DNA of 64,000 nucleotides from Amoebidium appalachense (lineage: Eukaryota > Ichthyosporea): positions 2,480,001 to 2,544,000 of the forward strand of contig CAVNZM010000005.1 in the NCBI GenBank assembly GCA_963693365.1, given 5' to 3'. Under the pieces are notes generated by a model, which worked only from the letters and a program-made list of their open reading frames with translations, had not been told where the DNA came from and did no database searches. The first letter of the stretch is position 1, and each line of letters starts with the position of its first letter. Position numbers and translations under genes: made by a program. Below are positions 1-13,447 of the stretch, piece by piece.

Positions 1-394
1 ATGCCTTTCTCGCTAACGGTCCAGCCGCCAGCAACCAGCAGAAATATTTCTTTACCAACACCTACATTCAAATAAAAAGCAACAAAAACCAAGCTTATAA
101 GAACTGCAGCGACATGGGGAATAATCACCCCTTAGCCCAAGACAAGGTATGTGATGCATGGGGTAAGAGGGAACATAAGCCCAGACTTGACCTTTCAATA
201 ACCTGAGACAAAAATGCGCTTGAGCCACTTCTTGGGTAGACATCTACAAGTGATTCATAGATGTGTCTAGACCATAGCAAGTCGCTTACTTCTTCATACA
301 ACACGACCTTCGGGCTATGCTACATTCACACACTCAGCTCCTTGCGTTAACATAACCAAAAAAAAAAAAAAAAAAAAAAAAATTCGAAACGATC

Positions 395-1635
395 CTACCT
401 ATTCTTCAGCTCTTTCAGCCGTGCAACTAGTTGTTGGTTCTCACACGTCAAATTCTCCTTCTGCGTATTTAGATTCCCGTTCACCTGCTTTAAGTACTGT
501 ATGTGCTCTATTGTATCAGTGATAACCTCGCGCTTGCATAATTTCGTGGGAACATTTTTACTTTGTGCCAGCACCGTGGCCAATATGTCAAACGTGTCGT
601 TTAAATCCTTCCGGCGCTTTCTCTCGAGTACGTTGTGCACATATTTGTTGCGTTCCCTTGTGTCGGGTGTGACCTCTGCCGGCTCTCCAAACACCACCTG
701 CAAAAAAGGAAGTTATCAGAACACTGCAAGCACACATTTGACATCTGCACGAGGTACAAATAGCGCATGAGAGACCGGATGAAAGCACTGGGTGTACTTC
801 GTGTTCAAGAACTAATGCACAACGTTGCAGGCACAAGTGCAAAGGCACTAACACTTTTTGGTTGCACTATTATAACCACACTCAAGTTGGGTCATATACC
901 ATTGTGTGTGTGTGTGCAAATAAAATGAACAAGGACTCAACGCACCTGTCTGCGCAGGCCAGGGGCATACGGGCTGAACCGTGGCTGTGCGCCCAGTGGC
1001 TGCGGCATAGGCACTGCAAAAGGTGGGCCCATTGACATTCCCATAGAACCAATTTTCATGGCTGGAGGTGGGACCCCGTAAAGGCCCATTCCTTGTGGGG
1101 GAAAAGCCAGTGGGGGAGGGACGGGAGCAAACAGCATATGTTGCTCTGGCAGCGGTTGCACTGGTGGAGGCGGTTTTACATCTAGCGACGGCTGTGATGC
1201 AGGTGTGGGTGCAAAAGAAGAGGGTGGTTGCAATTGTTCGTTTAGACCCCCAAGCAGTAAATTTTGAAAGAGCACGTTTGCGCTGAGTTTCTGTAAAAGG
1301 TTTGCCTGATTGTTTGCAGAAAAGTTGCTGTCCAGCGCCGGTGCTCCGAGTGAAAACTGGGGTGGTAAGTTAAGCGGGCCAGGGTCTAAGCTGCGCATGA
1401 CAGGGGAGTCAAAGGGAGTACTTGGCTCACTGTTGTATGGTGTTACAAACGGCGTGTTATCGAGGCTGTAGTCCCCCAGTGCACTCTCATCAAGCAGTGG
1501 TAACAGCAAGTCGTCCAAATTCACCTCCCCAAAAGACCCACACAGGCCCAGGTCCATGGTGTGCTGGTCGGGGTTGGGCCCTGAGGCCAGGTTTGCAAGT
1601 AGTGCCATGGTGGCGCCCCCAGGGGCTGGCTGCAT
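395..1635 (-). CDS. MYC: Myc-like bHLH-leucine zipper transcription factor
   Basis: Two coding exons on the minus strand, 1635-946 and 697-395, join in phase 0 (CAG|GTGCGT donor, TTGCAG acceptor) to give about 330 residues. The C-terminal 85 residues are a bHLH-leucine zipper. Its basic region reads HNVLERKRRKDLND, with the His-Glu-Arg set that class B bHLH proteins use to read CACGTG E-boxes, and HNVLER is the classic Myc wording. The zipper runs to the stop, as in Myc. The N-terminal exon has an acidic hydrophobic patch (NLDDLLLPLLDE), then a TP/SP-rich stretch (TPYNSEPSTPFDSP) that recalls the Myc box I phosphodegron, then a Pro/Gln-rich region. Vertebrate Myc is longer, about 440 residues. 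The inner Met at 1608 sits in a perfect GCCACCATGG context and is the likelier start, giving about 321 residues. The last codons AAG AAT AGG TAG could also be read as a donor (AG|GTAGG), but a zipper at the C-terminus argues for a stop. Max-dependent nuclear action is inferred from the family. Confidence 0.85.
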
Positions 1636-1816
1636 ACTTTGTCGGTGCTGACCGTGTCAGAATTGACTGTGAATACCGTAAGGTTTGTGTGCGTGTGTAC
1701 AAGTCACACGGGCTATATCCAGATTGGCCTTTTAGGAATAAAGTCACCTTCAGTACTGAGCGTCCTATCTTGGGCGAAGTGTAACGTTATATGGTGGTAC
1801 TTATTGCTTTTCTCGG

Positions 1817-1990
1817 TATATATAATTATTCCGTTTGCGCTAAAAAGTAGAAACTGACGTGCTAAAAAGTAGAAACTGACGTTAGAAATATGTATTTGTT
1901 TGTTGGCGAGTCAGCGGATCTGGCCTTGATCTGCTGGGCACAGCCGCACAGGCTGAACAATGACATTGGCGCCAGGAATGCGGATTCCTG
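1817..1990 (-). promoter_or_regulatory. Promoter-like region upstream of the Myc-like gene
   Basis: This lies 180-380 bases upstream of the Myc-like start. On the gene's strand it has a TATA-like TTATATATA (1825-1817). A 22-bp unit is repeated perfectly head to tail at 1839-1860 and 1861-1882, each copy ending in the CRE half-site TGACGT. An E2F-like palindrome TTGGCGCC sits at 1966-1973. It abuts a 7-bp inverted repeat (CAGGAAT, 4-base loop, ATTCCTG) at 1973-1990. The motifs are seen directly; promoter function is inferred from position. Confidence 0.45.
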
Positions 1991-2493
1991 AATGCATGAT
2001 CGTAAACCAATCATTGCACTATGTAGAGCAAAGTTTCAAACACGGTTAACTTGTGCACCCAGGGGACAGCGGCCAATGCCTACTTTCTCCGACCTTCTTT
2101 TGCCACTATATTGCTTAGGGCTTCATAAAGAGACCGTATTTCGTGCTAATTTATCTCTTCAAATGATTTTTTGGGTTATTTTCCCTATACTGATTGTTCT
2201 ATTACAGCAGGCCAGCGCATGATTACATGGATCGTCATTACAAATTCGTTTAAATTATCGATAGACCAATAGCGTGGCTCCATAAATACGAACGGTTTTG
2301 CCCCAGTGAGACAAGGCCGCCTGACCAGTGACAGCATATGGTAGCAGACCCTATATGTGGGTAAAATAATTAAGCCATATTTTCTTCATTCCATGTATAC
2401 GCCAATGCCGTTTCTGAATTTACCTTTCTGCTTGGGCATGAGCAAGTATACACACTCACAGTCTCAAACAACCGCCCGCATTAGCCTGCTGTG

Positions 2494-2534
2494 CAGCCGC
2501 GGCGGCTGCAGCGCGCGGCGTGAGCTGTGACTCA
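2494..2534. promoter_or_regulatory. GC-rich hairpin followed by AP-1/Maf-like site
   Basis: A GC-rich inverted repeat (CAGCCGC then GCGGCTG) is followed at 2528-2534 by TGACTCA in the context GTGACTCAGC. This matches an AP-1 site or a Maf half-site. It lies about 0.9 kb upstream of the Myc-like start, so it may be a distal element; the link to that gene is inference. Confidence 0.3.
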
Positions 2535-2739
2535 GCTGTCCCCACTGACTCCCCAGACCAGGAGGTTGGCAAATTAGTGCAGACATATGATATGGAAACT
2601 ATGGTCGCACACGACATGAGTTGCATTTACTACCAATAACTGCAGCAAAATATTTAGTGGTAAGAAAAATTAGAAAATATTATGATGCATTATCAAAATG
2701 ATGGTCGAATATTTAGTGGAACTCTCGAGCTCAGCTCGT

Positions 2740-4150
2740 GAAGAACATCACATTAGAGCATGATGACGCAAAAAGCTACTTGCCAGTGACCACACGCCCC
2801 CACCTTTCCCAGAGATGGACGAAACGCCTGTCGATTGGTTGATAGATCAAGCACATGGAGCTTTGAATTTTTTCTGATTGGTCCTGAGGTATTCTTGGAG
2901 TATCCTCCAAGACTTTAACTTTCGGCACCTTGTGGGGCGTGCTACTGCTACTGATCATGACTTTTTTCTTTTTTTCTTTTGACTGGATTTATTCGACGGA
3001 AAGATATGCAAGTATGCACGGCATACTGAAAAAAAAGAAAAGAAAAAAAAAGGCATACTGAGAAGACAATAAAAACTTCACGAGTTATCCAGTAACAAGT
3101 GCATACTGAGATACCTGAACACTGTGTGAAAATCATATAAATACTCAATGTGACGACCAACAGAATTCAACAAAAAGTCTAAAGTGTTCACATTGCCAGC
3201 TAGTGTAGCAGACACCCGTAGGGAAAGAGGTAAAACGCGACATAAAAACTCACACCTATCAACATGCTTGCGATTAAAAAGCTCTGCACAAAAGTGGCAA
3301 CAGCGGCGATGAAAACAAGAATTACAGCGCCCCTGCACAACTTCTCAGGCAATATCAACATCAGAGCACCATACAGACTTATCTACACAACTTCGTTAAT
3401 CGTGTGACACATTACTTTTTTATTTTCAACTGAAATTATTCAACCGACAGAGGCTCAAGTTGCACGGCAGTGGCATACCCACAAGATAAATATTTATGAA
3501 AAATATCTACGAGTGAACCAGAAGCAAGTGTATACTAAGGGCGTCCATGTCCATGACGTCATCGACCCGGACTAGCTACTTGTACAGGGCGCCTTGGGAC
3601 CTTGCTTCCAAGCATGGGTTCTGATTGAATTCTATCCCTTTCACATCATTTTTGGAAAGAGTCATATTTGGGACGGTGAGTTCATTGTCTGAAGGGTGCA
3701 GAGACATTTGAACTTTTTGGAGATGACATAACAAATTAATCTAAAATGCCCCACCTCAAACCAAGGGTTTGGGGGGGCTTTCTTGGAAAGAAATAGCGTT
3801 CTCTCCATACTGTTTAACTCTCTAGGGGTTTTTATTTCTGGGGAAAGCAACAAAATGTTTTTTGAGAAAACGATCTCAGAATAGGAGCGTCTGAAACTAG
3901 AGCTACACACTTGAAGCATACGCTTAATATATAAAACTATCTAGTAAATATTTTTGTTATTCATCAGAGGACTTAAATTGTAATTTTAATGATTATATCT
4001 ACTGTTATATTATTCCCGGGATTCCGTTTTTTGGTGTCATGGGGTTTTCTAAGAGCACCCAAATAACACGTTCCATTATTTCTCAGTGCAGAGCTACAGA
4101 GTCACAGACTGACACAGCGCTAATATTAGCGAGCACTTCTGTTTTCACTC
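2740..4150. other. Intergenic stretch, no gene recognised
   Basis: Apart from the element at 2978-3388 I see no supported gene here. Inverted CCAAT boxes occur near 2833 and 2877. Open frames at 2776-2958 and 3662-3919 (-) have no usable splice partners and no recognisable motif. Confidence 0.4.
2978..3388 (-). mobile_element. Element encoding a Cys/His motif, copy 1
   Basis: An 86-codon frame at 3338-3078 (-) encodes a C-x2-C ... C-x2-C-x8-H-x3-C pattern, including CHFCAELFNRKHVDRC. It resembles a small zinc-binding module. The whole stretch is repeated, nearly identical and inverted, at 33005-33390. The outer end is the sequence ending CAGTCAAAAG when read on the minus strand. A diverged piece of the same end lies beside it at about 3430-3540. 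I do not recognise the element family. The two diverged copies near 16211 and 33525 keep the Cys/His positions while other residues drift, which suggests the module was once under protein-level selection. Confidence 0.5.
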
Positions 4151-4257
4151 CCATCAGAAACGTAGGGCTACCTTTCGTACAACAAGTTGTGTTGATTGTA
4201 TGCCAATAAAAAGCCACCATGCAGCATTGTGTGGTGATTGGCCTCCGACCGTGACAC

Positions 4258-4356
4258 CTGACTGAGATCTGCGATAGCTTTCTTCAGAAGTCCTCTCTCC
4301 GTGACGACTCGCTGATTTCTAAGTTTTCTATACACCTTCAGAGCGTCAGCTGTCAT
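4258..4356 (-). CDS. Candidate first coding exon, unrecognised
   Basis: ATG at 4356 opens a 33-codon, phase-0 stretch (starting MTADALKVYRKLRNQRVV, rich in Lys, Arg and Leu, predicted helical) that ends at a plausible CAG|GTGTCA donor. The frame also continues unspliced to a stop at 4168. I found no convincing downstream exon between here and 1640. A phase-0 acceptor just upstream of the Myc-like start (CACGGTCAG) could in principle accept it. The family is unknown. Confidence 0.28.
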
Positions 4357-4549
4357 TATTTTCGTGCACGCAACCTCCCCAGCACAGTGACAACAACACA
4401 ACCATGCACGTCTTCCTTCATTACGCACACGCACACGCACGTATACAGACGAGAGGAAGACAGAACGAAAAGAGTTGGGAGACGCTGTAACACCTTCTGT
4501 GCTCACGGCCACCAACCTGTGTGGCAAATATAGTATATAGATACATCAC

Positions 4550-4623
4550 ACCGACACGCGCACGCGCACGCAAACACCAACACACGCACACGTACGTACA
4601 CAGTCTCCCCACCCTCCGACAGC

Positions 4624-4693
<70 letters not shown>

Positions 4694-5240
4694 CTATCTC
4701 GACTTACGCCCCCGCAACCATGTAGCACAACACACACGCGAGTGACACACACGCATATGCACATACACGCCACACTCACACGCACACTTACCAACCCCGG
4801 ATGGCCCCCCACTGACCCGCCTGCACACACACCCAGTTACTCGCATCATATGCTTTTCACACACAGACACTTCCGTAGACAACGTTTTGTCAGATTACCG
4901 TTGTTCTAAACTGGATAAGTCGTTCATGCTTTGGAGATAAAGAAGGGAATTGGTACCTTTTCTGCCAGGGTAACCAAACCTTTAACTAGGAGCGTTGAAT
5001 GTGGTGACACACACACACGTGTGACACACGCACGGGCGTGCTCGCTCTACACCGCACCTGCACTGATCCACCTGCACACACTGTGCCTGCACATCCTCGC
5101 ATGCATATGCACATACAAAACACACGTGTGTGCGCACACACACAGCCACACAACGGTAGCATACAATACGCACATAGACACATACACACACACCACATCA
5201 CACTTTCTCATACCTCATCCTACATAAAAGTCAGGCCCAT
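4550..5240. repeat. (CT)n and (CA)n microsatellite block
   Basis: A nearly pure (CT)n tract at about 4626-4687 is flanked by imperfect (CA)n/(CACG)n tracts to about 5215. Open frames across it on both strands are repeat-derived (Ser-Leu, Thr-His, Cys-Val polymers). Confidence 0.9.
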
Positions 5241-5479
5241 GCCATCAAATATCCCTTACACATATCCCTTACACTAACGCGCACAAACATTCATTCAGTC
5301 TTTACGAACGTCAATCAAGTTTGTAGCTGGTGGCTAAGTGTGGGGTGACCTGCCCATTTCAAACAATGGTACAACTGTTAGCAAGCACCTGCCGTGTGGA
5401 TAAGTGCGTAGTGTAATAGTACGTGTAGGCATGGCTACAAAGCAAAAAGGCAAGCCGTGACATGTAAAAAGTACGGTAC

Positions 5480-5506
5480 TGTTTTTTTTTTTGTTTGTTT
5501 GTTTTT

Positions 5507-5538
<32 letters not shown>

Positions 5539-6080
5539 TAATGTGGGCTGGGGCTTCATAGGGTTCTGGGCAAGGCCTCCTATAAGTATATGTTTACTTA
5601 TAGGAGACCTTGATTCTGGGCCAGGTCAGCCTCGCAGTGGGTTTATGGGATGTGATGGGTGTCTGCCTGACCCGAAAGAGTAAATAAATATTGCCTAAAA
5701 GACACCCCAAGTGGCGAAAACCATGTTTTGAAAAGAAAAATAGAGGTCAAGGTGATCCGCCCATACTTGGCAAATGGACAGGGCTCGGTCACAGTGATGT
5801 GAGCCTTCGCATACACCTCGGCACTGCTACCCCCACCCCACCCCCGGTTATTTTATTTTATTATTTTATTTTATATTTTATTTTATTTGGGGGGGGGGGG
5901 GGGGTGGATAATTTCAACTTCGGGTATCCCATCCTCTAGCTCCCGGTGCTGTAACTACGGTGGTAAAAAAATATCAACAGGATTTTTCCCCCTCTTTTTC
6001 TACTTTTCTTTTTCTTTTCTTTTCTTTCTTTCTTATTTTTTTTTCCTTTCTTTTCTTTTCTTTTATTTTTCTTTTTTTTT

Positions 6081-6128
<48 letters not shown>

Positions 6129-7026
6129 TGGATTAGTGTTGCACAGTATGAAGCATATGCTAATGAAAATAAATTAAAAAAGATCCCCACTAAAAAACTT
6201 TAATGCCGCCGCCACCACACACACACACACACACACCACCTGGCCACCCCACACACACACACACGTACGTACACACAAACACCCACATGTACACGTCGTA
6301 CGTACACACTCACACACACCAACACACACATGTAAACATTTACACACACAAAAACACACACCACCACCAAACACACAAACACGATGAATACGCTAGGGCA
6401 TCGCCGACCCGCCACACGCGCTCACCACATGAAAACCACCACCACTGCTGCAACCGGTACCATGATCTTTGCCGATCACAAAAGACATCATCAATTCCGC
6501 CTCAACTACCAACACTGTAACTTAGCACATCACGTGCACAGAGTGCCCACAAAAAGACTATAGCTAGTCCTCCCGGTGTAGACACACGCATACACTGTCG
6601 CCTACGTGGTTGCACACATGCGCATTTCGTGCACACTGTACGTACACGCACGGAAAGCCGCGCATTTATAATGAATGGTGCCACCACACACACACACATA
6701 CACACACATGCATACATACATACATACACGCGCGCGCATACACACACACACACCGTGACACACACACACCACACACACACACACACTCTCTCACTCACTC
6801 ACTCACACTTGCCTCTCACTTGCACATTTACCCCTTCCCCCTCCCCCTCTCCCACCCATCCGTCCTCCCCGCCCGTTCTTGGCATCCCTTTTGGAACCCA
6901 CCCTACCACATTATTCTCGGATTGTCTAGAACTATCACACACAAAAAAACTGTATGTGTGTGTGTGTGTGTGAGGTTGGGTGTGTGTGTGTGTGTGTATG
7001 TGTGTGTTTTGGGGAAGGGGGGAAAA

Positions 7027-7076
<50 letters not shown>

Positions 7077-7130
7077 GAGAGGTTTGTCCCCGTGACTTTT
7101 TTTTTCTTTTTCTTTTTTTTTTTCTTTTTT

Positions 7131-7175
<45 letters not shown>

Positions 7176-7200
7176 GGGGGGGGACTGGGGAGGGCGGGGA
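5480..7200. repeat. Homopolymer and (CA)n block
   Basis: Three T-run-to-G-run composites lie at about 5480-5537, 6060-6127 and 7098-7184. Between them are interrupted (CA)n tracts (6217-6375, 6680-6800) and a G-run of about 48 at 7028-7074. No gene is visible. Confidence 0.9.
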
Positions 7201-7255
7201 TTGGCAGCACGTTCAATGCTACTTCGGAGTAATGAAATTCGAAATGCTGATGTAG

Positions 7256-7358
7256 ATGCCGTCCGCCATTAAGATTACCCGCCATTAAGATGCCACTAGC
7301 GACCAACTTGATTATGCCCCACGACCAGATTTTGGGCTAACCTATTGACGGACGGCAT
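7256..7358. mobile_element. MITE-like inverted repeat element (GCCGTCCGCC family)
   Basis: The left end ATGCCGTCCGCCATTAAG is mirrored by a right end of ATTGACGGACGGCAT about 100 bases on. A direct echo CCGCCATTAAGAT follows the left end. It has no coding capacity, as expected for a non-autonomous DNA transposon. Related copies are at 7583-7685 and 33706-33834. Confidence 0.5.
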
Positions 7359-7399
7359 ATACTAATGAATCATGCTGGATCATGCATGGCAAGAGTGGT

Positions 7400-7418
7400 T
7401 CGGAAGCCTTGGCAACTC

Positions 7419-7480
<62 letters not shown>

Positions 7481-7580
7481 CCCCTCCACCCCAACTCCCC
7501 CGTCATATTATGAGTACACTGCCGTGTATGTGCAATATTGCGTGTGTCCCCTCCCCCCCCCCCCCCCCCCTCTCCCTCCC
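7400..7580. repeat. Poly-C tracts
   Basis: A poly-C run of about 58 bases starts near 7421, with a second interrupted run at 7551-7584. It separates two copies of the same MITE-like family. Confidence 0.9.
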
Positions 7581-7582
7581 CC

Positions 7583-7685
7583 CCCAGCGCCATTAAGACT
7601 CGACAGCAGCCTCTAAAACTTTTAAGTAATTACATTATGCCCGCCACCCCCATTTTGGGGGGGTTCTTAATGGCGGACGGCATCT
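7583..7685. mobile_element. MITE-like element, left end truncated by poly-C
   Basis: It begins GCGCCATTAAGACT at the edge of a poly-C run and ends TTCTTAATGGCGGACGGCAT, matching the right end of the neighbouring element. The left TIR is shortened, apparently at the homopolymer. Confidence 0.4.
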
Positions 7686-7929
7686 GTATTTTGTGCCTGT
7701 ACTGGCTGTGCTTCCCAAGTCATCATATTTACCTCAGCAAAAACACTGTTTTCAATAGCAACACACTCAGTCCAAATCATGACTTTCGCACATCGTAGTT
7801 TCGAACCCATTGCACATCTTGTAGTCGTACGAGGCCGGGGTGTTGCCAGGTGGCATGGCTTTTAAATCTCAATGCCACACAATGGGGTGGAGTCGGTGCA
7901 ATGTAAGAGCACTTGGTGTGTGGTAATGT

Positions 7930-8830
<901 letters not shown>

Positions 8831-8879
8831 CGGTCACAGCAAGGTCACGCAAGAGGGCAATTCTCACACTGGAGCAATC

Positions 8880-8922
8880 TCAGTAAAATGTGCGCATGCT
8901 CTCAGTAAAATGTGCGCATGCG
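8880..8922. repeat. 21-bp tandem duplication
   Basis: CTCAGTAAAATGTGCGCATG occurs twice in direct tandem just right of the G-run. It is a small local duplication with no known role. Confidence 0.7.
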
Positions 8923-9407
8923 CACCCTCTCTTTATTCCGATATTCTCAGTGACACCGCCACTCAGTGGCGTGTCATGATCAAGGTTTGCCTACAAGCCG
9001 AGGCTTTGAAAAAATGGATAAGACTTTAAACGTTAAAACCTGATATTCATTCAGCGATTTCACCACCCATCCAGGGCGCGCACCACATCTCTTTCCAACT
9101 TGTAGCAGCTCTGTAGCACTTCACAGTTGAAACTCGAGTAGTGAGTGGCCCTGAGTCTGGGAAATGATAATCTTCCCCGGCCACGGTTTCTTTCATTAAT
9201 AAAAAATTCTCAAGTCGCAGCGCACTTTTCCGTGCCTTTCACACAATATCCATCAGTCGTATGGATATTTATAATCACGCGTTTGGGTTGTGTATTCAAT
9301 AGTGCCGACACTGTGCACGTGTTCTTCAGTTCTGCTGTGTCTCCTCCTCCAGCCGCTGGTCGTCAAAAACGGGTGAGCGGTGAGGCACGGCGCGCTGGCG
9401 GTCAACC

Positions 9408-9656
9408 ATGTCGACACAGCCGCACATTTCAGTTTCGTACATTGCGGGGGCCATTGCTGTGTGTGTTTTCGTCGCCGGTAGGCCGTGAAATATGGCGCAT
9501 CACTACTGTCGCGAAGAGTGGGTGAATTTTGTAGGTGATTTGCTTGAAGGCGTCGACTACTTGAATGAATTGACGACACCGTTGGCGAAGACCTTGGTTT
9601 TATATTATACCATTTGCGGCCAAAATTTATCGACAGATTTGATGCGTGAGTGTTAG
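9408..9656 (+). CDS. Candidate 5' exon(s), unrecognised
   Basis: Two short, non-repetitive frames lie back to back. The first ATG at 9408 starts a 26-codon frame whose residues 8-23 are hydrophobic (SYIAGAIAVCVFVAG). A donor-like GCCG|GTAGGC at 9477 would keep that membrane segment. Three bases after its stop, ATG 9492 opens a 54-codon frame beginning MAHHYCREEWVNFVGDLLEG, with a near-perfect donor GC|GTGAGT near its end. Either this is a first exon with a membrane anchor, or an upstream short frame before a second start. I recognise no family. Downstream partners are uncertain; 12233, 13187 and 15491 are possible. Confidence 0.3.
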
Positions 9657-9659
9657 CCA

Positions 9660-10690
9660 ATAAGCTACTGTAAGACTACAGAAGCGATCTATGCACGGTA
9701 ACCAGCCTCAACTACATGTCCCAATCATGAAACCTACATTTTTCGAACGTATAAATTATGGACATGTTACTCTGCTATAGAAATTATTATTTATCTTATC
9801 TTCATGCTACACTATACTCATATGCCTGCAGTCTATTCTGTGGACAATCCGGAATCCCGGATATACTTCGACTATCGAATTATTTCCCCACACTACTCAG
9901 TTGATTGGCTGTAACAAACGATTGATGGGGGGATGTTTCGCCGGTGGCTCACAAGCCCCATGGCTTCGAAGCATGATTGGCTTTGATCAACTCAGAGCGC
10001 ATTCTGGAATCGTTGGAATGACAACGGAATTCACGAGGCTCACCATACAGTATGGGCAAATTGTATAATTTTGGTTCTTCAAGATATTTACATCAAGCCA
10101 CTTTTGGAGGATGGAGGAAAAAACCTAATGGTGCAAGAACGCTTATAAATCATATTCTGGGGGACAGTGGCAGTGAAAAATCTGAAGGATAACAGGATCA
10201 ACCGTTCATTGGCTGATTTCGGGCTCACTGTGAGCCACACGTGGCGACATGTGCCCCCCCAAAAGCTGCAAAAGTTAAACGTGACCTTTCCTGAATCATA
10301 TCTTGTAGTCTTTATGGTGTCTCGTAGAGAAAGTAAACCCTGATATATAGTCACCACCCGACATCTATGTACGTGATCATGATATACCGCTGAGGGGATA
10401 TTCCGAGCAAAAACCCCCCCCCCATACCTGAGACTGGTTCTCTTTGCCTCGAGTAAACAGCGTAAACCCCCATATCTATATACAACTACAAAAACTGCAT
10501 ACCACAATCTTCTAGGAATCTTTTGACTGGATAAGAGTGCTTACATAACAAGTTGGTTATTGCCGACATTACTGCGCGGCTTTTTTCTTCAGACCGAGCG
10601 GTTCCTAGAAGCCAACTTGCGATGTTTCTAGATCTGCCCAAGCTTCTGGCGTCTGGTGAGTGGTGACCAAGGCCTCCTTATCACCCTGGT
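9660..10690. other. Non-repetitive stretch, nothing supported
   Basis: Mixed-composition sequence without homopolymers. A 139-codon minus-strand frame at 10507-10088 has no motif and no splice context I trust. Confidence 0.4.
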
Positions 10691-10770
10691 GACGTGACCA
10701 CTAATATTAGTACTGAAGCCGTACAGCTGCCGCAGGTTGACGAGCCTTGGCCGTGGCGAGCTCATCAGAG

Positions 10771-11430
<660 letters not shown>

Positions 11431-11547
11431 AGATGCATGTGGCACGTCTGTGCGACCGCACACGTGCTTGCATGGGTGGGTGTTCGCGTATGATTGCTTG
11501 TCACTTCCTATGTGTGTGTTATGTGTGTCGCACACACTGTGGCACAC

Positions 11548-11566
11548 ATACACACACACGCACACA

Positions 11567-11628
<62 letters not shown>

Positions 11629-11732
11629 CCTCCCCCCCCCCCCCCTCCTTCTCTCTCTTCTCTCTCTCTCTCTCTATCATCTCTCTCTCCCCCCCTCCCC
11701 CCCTCTCTCTCGCTTTATCTCTCTCTCTCCCT

Positions 11733-11803
<71 letters not shown>

Positions 11804-11858
11804 CCCCTCCCTCCCTCCCTCCCTCCCTCCCTCCCTCTCTCCCTCTCTCTTTCTCTCT

Positions 11859-11893
<35 letters not shown>

Positions 11894-12056
11894 CCCACCC
11901 TCTCTCTCTTTCTCTCTTTCAGATCTCTCTCTCTCGTTCCACCACCTCCCCCCTCCCCCCCCCCTCTCTCTCCCCCTCCCCCCCTCTCTCTCCCCATGTG
12001 TATTGAGGCCCTCTCCCTCTCGGCTCTCTCTCTGTCTGTCTCAATCTCTCTCTCGC

Positions 12057-12092
<36 letters not shown>

Positions 12093-12130
12093 TGCGCTCG
12101 GGCGCGCGTGTGTGGCGGCCGCGCCTACTA
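11548..12130. repeat. Imperfect (CT)n/(CCCT)n tract
   Basis: A short (CA)n leads into roughly 480 bases of pyrimidine-only CT/CCCT repeats, followed by (GT)n. The Ser-Leu-Pro frames here are not genes. Confidence 0.9.
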
Positions 12131-13186
12131 GTACACGTGTGTGAGTGTGGATGTTGGTGTGTGACTGTCGCAACGTGTGTTTCATGGGTGTGTCTTTGTC
12201 TGTCGGGTTGTTTCTGTATGTGCAGTGCCGAAGGGCCTGTCTGCACGACATAACTTACGTGTGTGTGTGTACATGTGTAAGCAGTGAGTTAATGTGTGCA
12301 GGTAACTGTGCATGACCTGACACTGTGGGGCAGTGCGTGGGCCCCAGAGTCGAATTGCCAAACCTAATGATCAGCGACTGGCAGTGTCACAGTGATCTTG
12401 CGGTTTTTCAAAATGTGCAGGCATGATGTAGAATAAATGCATACCGTGCCAGTGCCTGTATAGTGTGTTTGAGTGTCGCAGGGTTGAGGTGAGAAACCAG
12501 GCGATTGAAATCGTTTGGGGACCCAGGGGGGGCAGAGTCATGATTGAGAAAATGAGAGAAAGGGGGGGGGGGGGAGAGGGGGAGGGGGGGGGGAGTGGGA
12601 TGAAAGGGGGACGTGCTAGCTCCAGGTTGAGGGAGGAGGATTTGAGCTTTTTGTACCAGTGTGTGGATGCCTCTGATCCTCCTATGCATCACTATAACTG
12701 TGGCCGCGATGGCATGAGTCCTCTGCATCATGCATGTGTGTGCAAAGCACGTCACATTAAACTTTTCACCCCAACACCGCCCCATTGTTGTCCCACTGTA
12801 AGACGAGCACCGGTCCTACATGACCTGTCACAGGTTGCATATTCAAGATGTGCCCAGCCACCCGATTATTGCATGTGCTTCCAGGACCACCCGTAAACTC
12901 ACCAAGCTCTGCTCAAACGCACGAAAACAGAATTAATCTGAAAGGGGAATAATAATAATAAATTCTTTTTGCAGAATTATTCAGCAAGAACAGAGTTTTA
13001 AGCAAGGGCATGATTTTTCTGTTTTGAGGAGAATAATTATGGTTTGAGCAGCTGATCATAGAAAAAGTATTCTGACCACGGCAGCACTGAATGAACTTTC
13101 TCTATGTAAGCAGAACTGTTCTACATATTTCTGCTTTTATTAATATAATCCTGCTTTTGCAGAATAATTTTCTGATTTACTTGCAG
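12130..13186. other. Mixed sequence with possible isolated exons
   Basis: A pyrimidine-rich acceptor TTTCTGTATGTGCAG at about 12210-12225 is followed by a 33-base open stretch that ends at (GT)n. A frame near 12640-12740 contains GMSPLHHAC, which looks ankyrin-like but has no proper acceptor. Neither is strong enough to call. Confidence 0.25.
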
Positions 13187-13274
13187 GTTAATGCAAGTCG
13201 AAGCACGTTGATTCTGCTGATGTTGGTTGGGCCCTCCTTCAACTGCAGCTGTGATTACCTGCTTCCTGCTTCAA

Positions 13275-13277
<3 letters not shown>
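13187..13277 (+). CDS. Candidate internal exon with hydrophobic segment
   Basis: A good acceptor (TTTACTTGCAG) opens a phase-0 frame VNASRSTLILLMLVGPSF, with a Cys-x-Cys after it. The stretch ends at a weak donor A|GTGCCC where a poly-C run begins. The poly-C right after the donor fits the pattern of the confirmed introns. The segment could be membrane-spanning. It may belong with 9408 and 15491 in a plus-strand gene, but phases do not close, so exons are missing or the link is wrong. Confidence 0.25.
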
Positions 13278-13306
<29 letters not shown>

Positions 13307-13310
13307 CACT

Positions 13311-13354
<44 letters not shown>
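13278..13354. repeat. Poly-C / T-run / poly-G composite
   Basis: About 30 C, then ACT-run, then about 34 G. The C-run and G-run are complementary and could fold into a cruciform. Open frames here are Pro/Gly polymers. Confidence 0.9.
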
Positions 13355-13355
<1 letters not shown>

Positions 13356-13447
13356 GCCCCGTCTGAAAGGTTCGTCCCAGAGCCTCCCTAGGATGCTATG
13401 TGGTTGGGGAATTACCTCTTTGTGGCAAACGTCCTTTCGCTGGTTTT

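Noticed and set aside
12640-12740. Ankyrin-like GMSPLHHAC stretch
   Set aside because: There is a single motif, no second repeat, no pyrimidine tract at the acceptor, and G/A runs immediately upstream.
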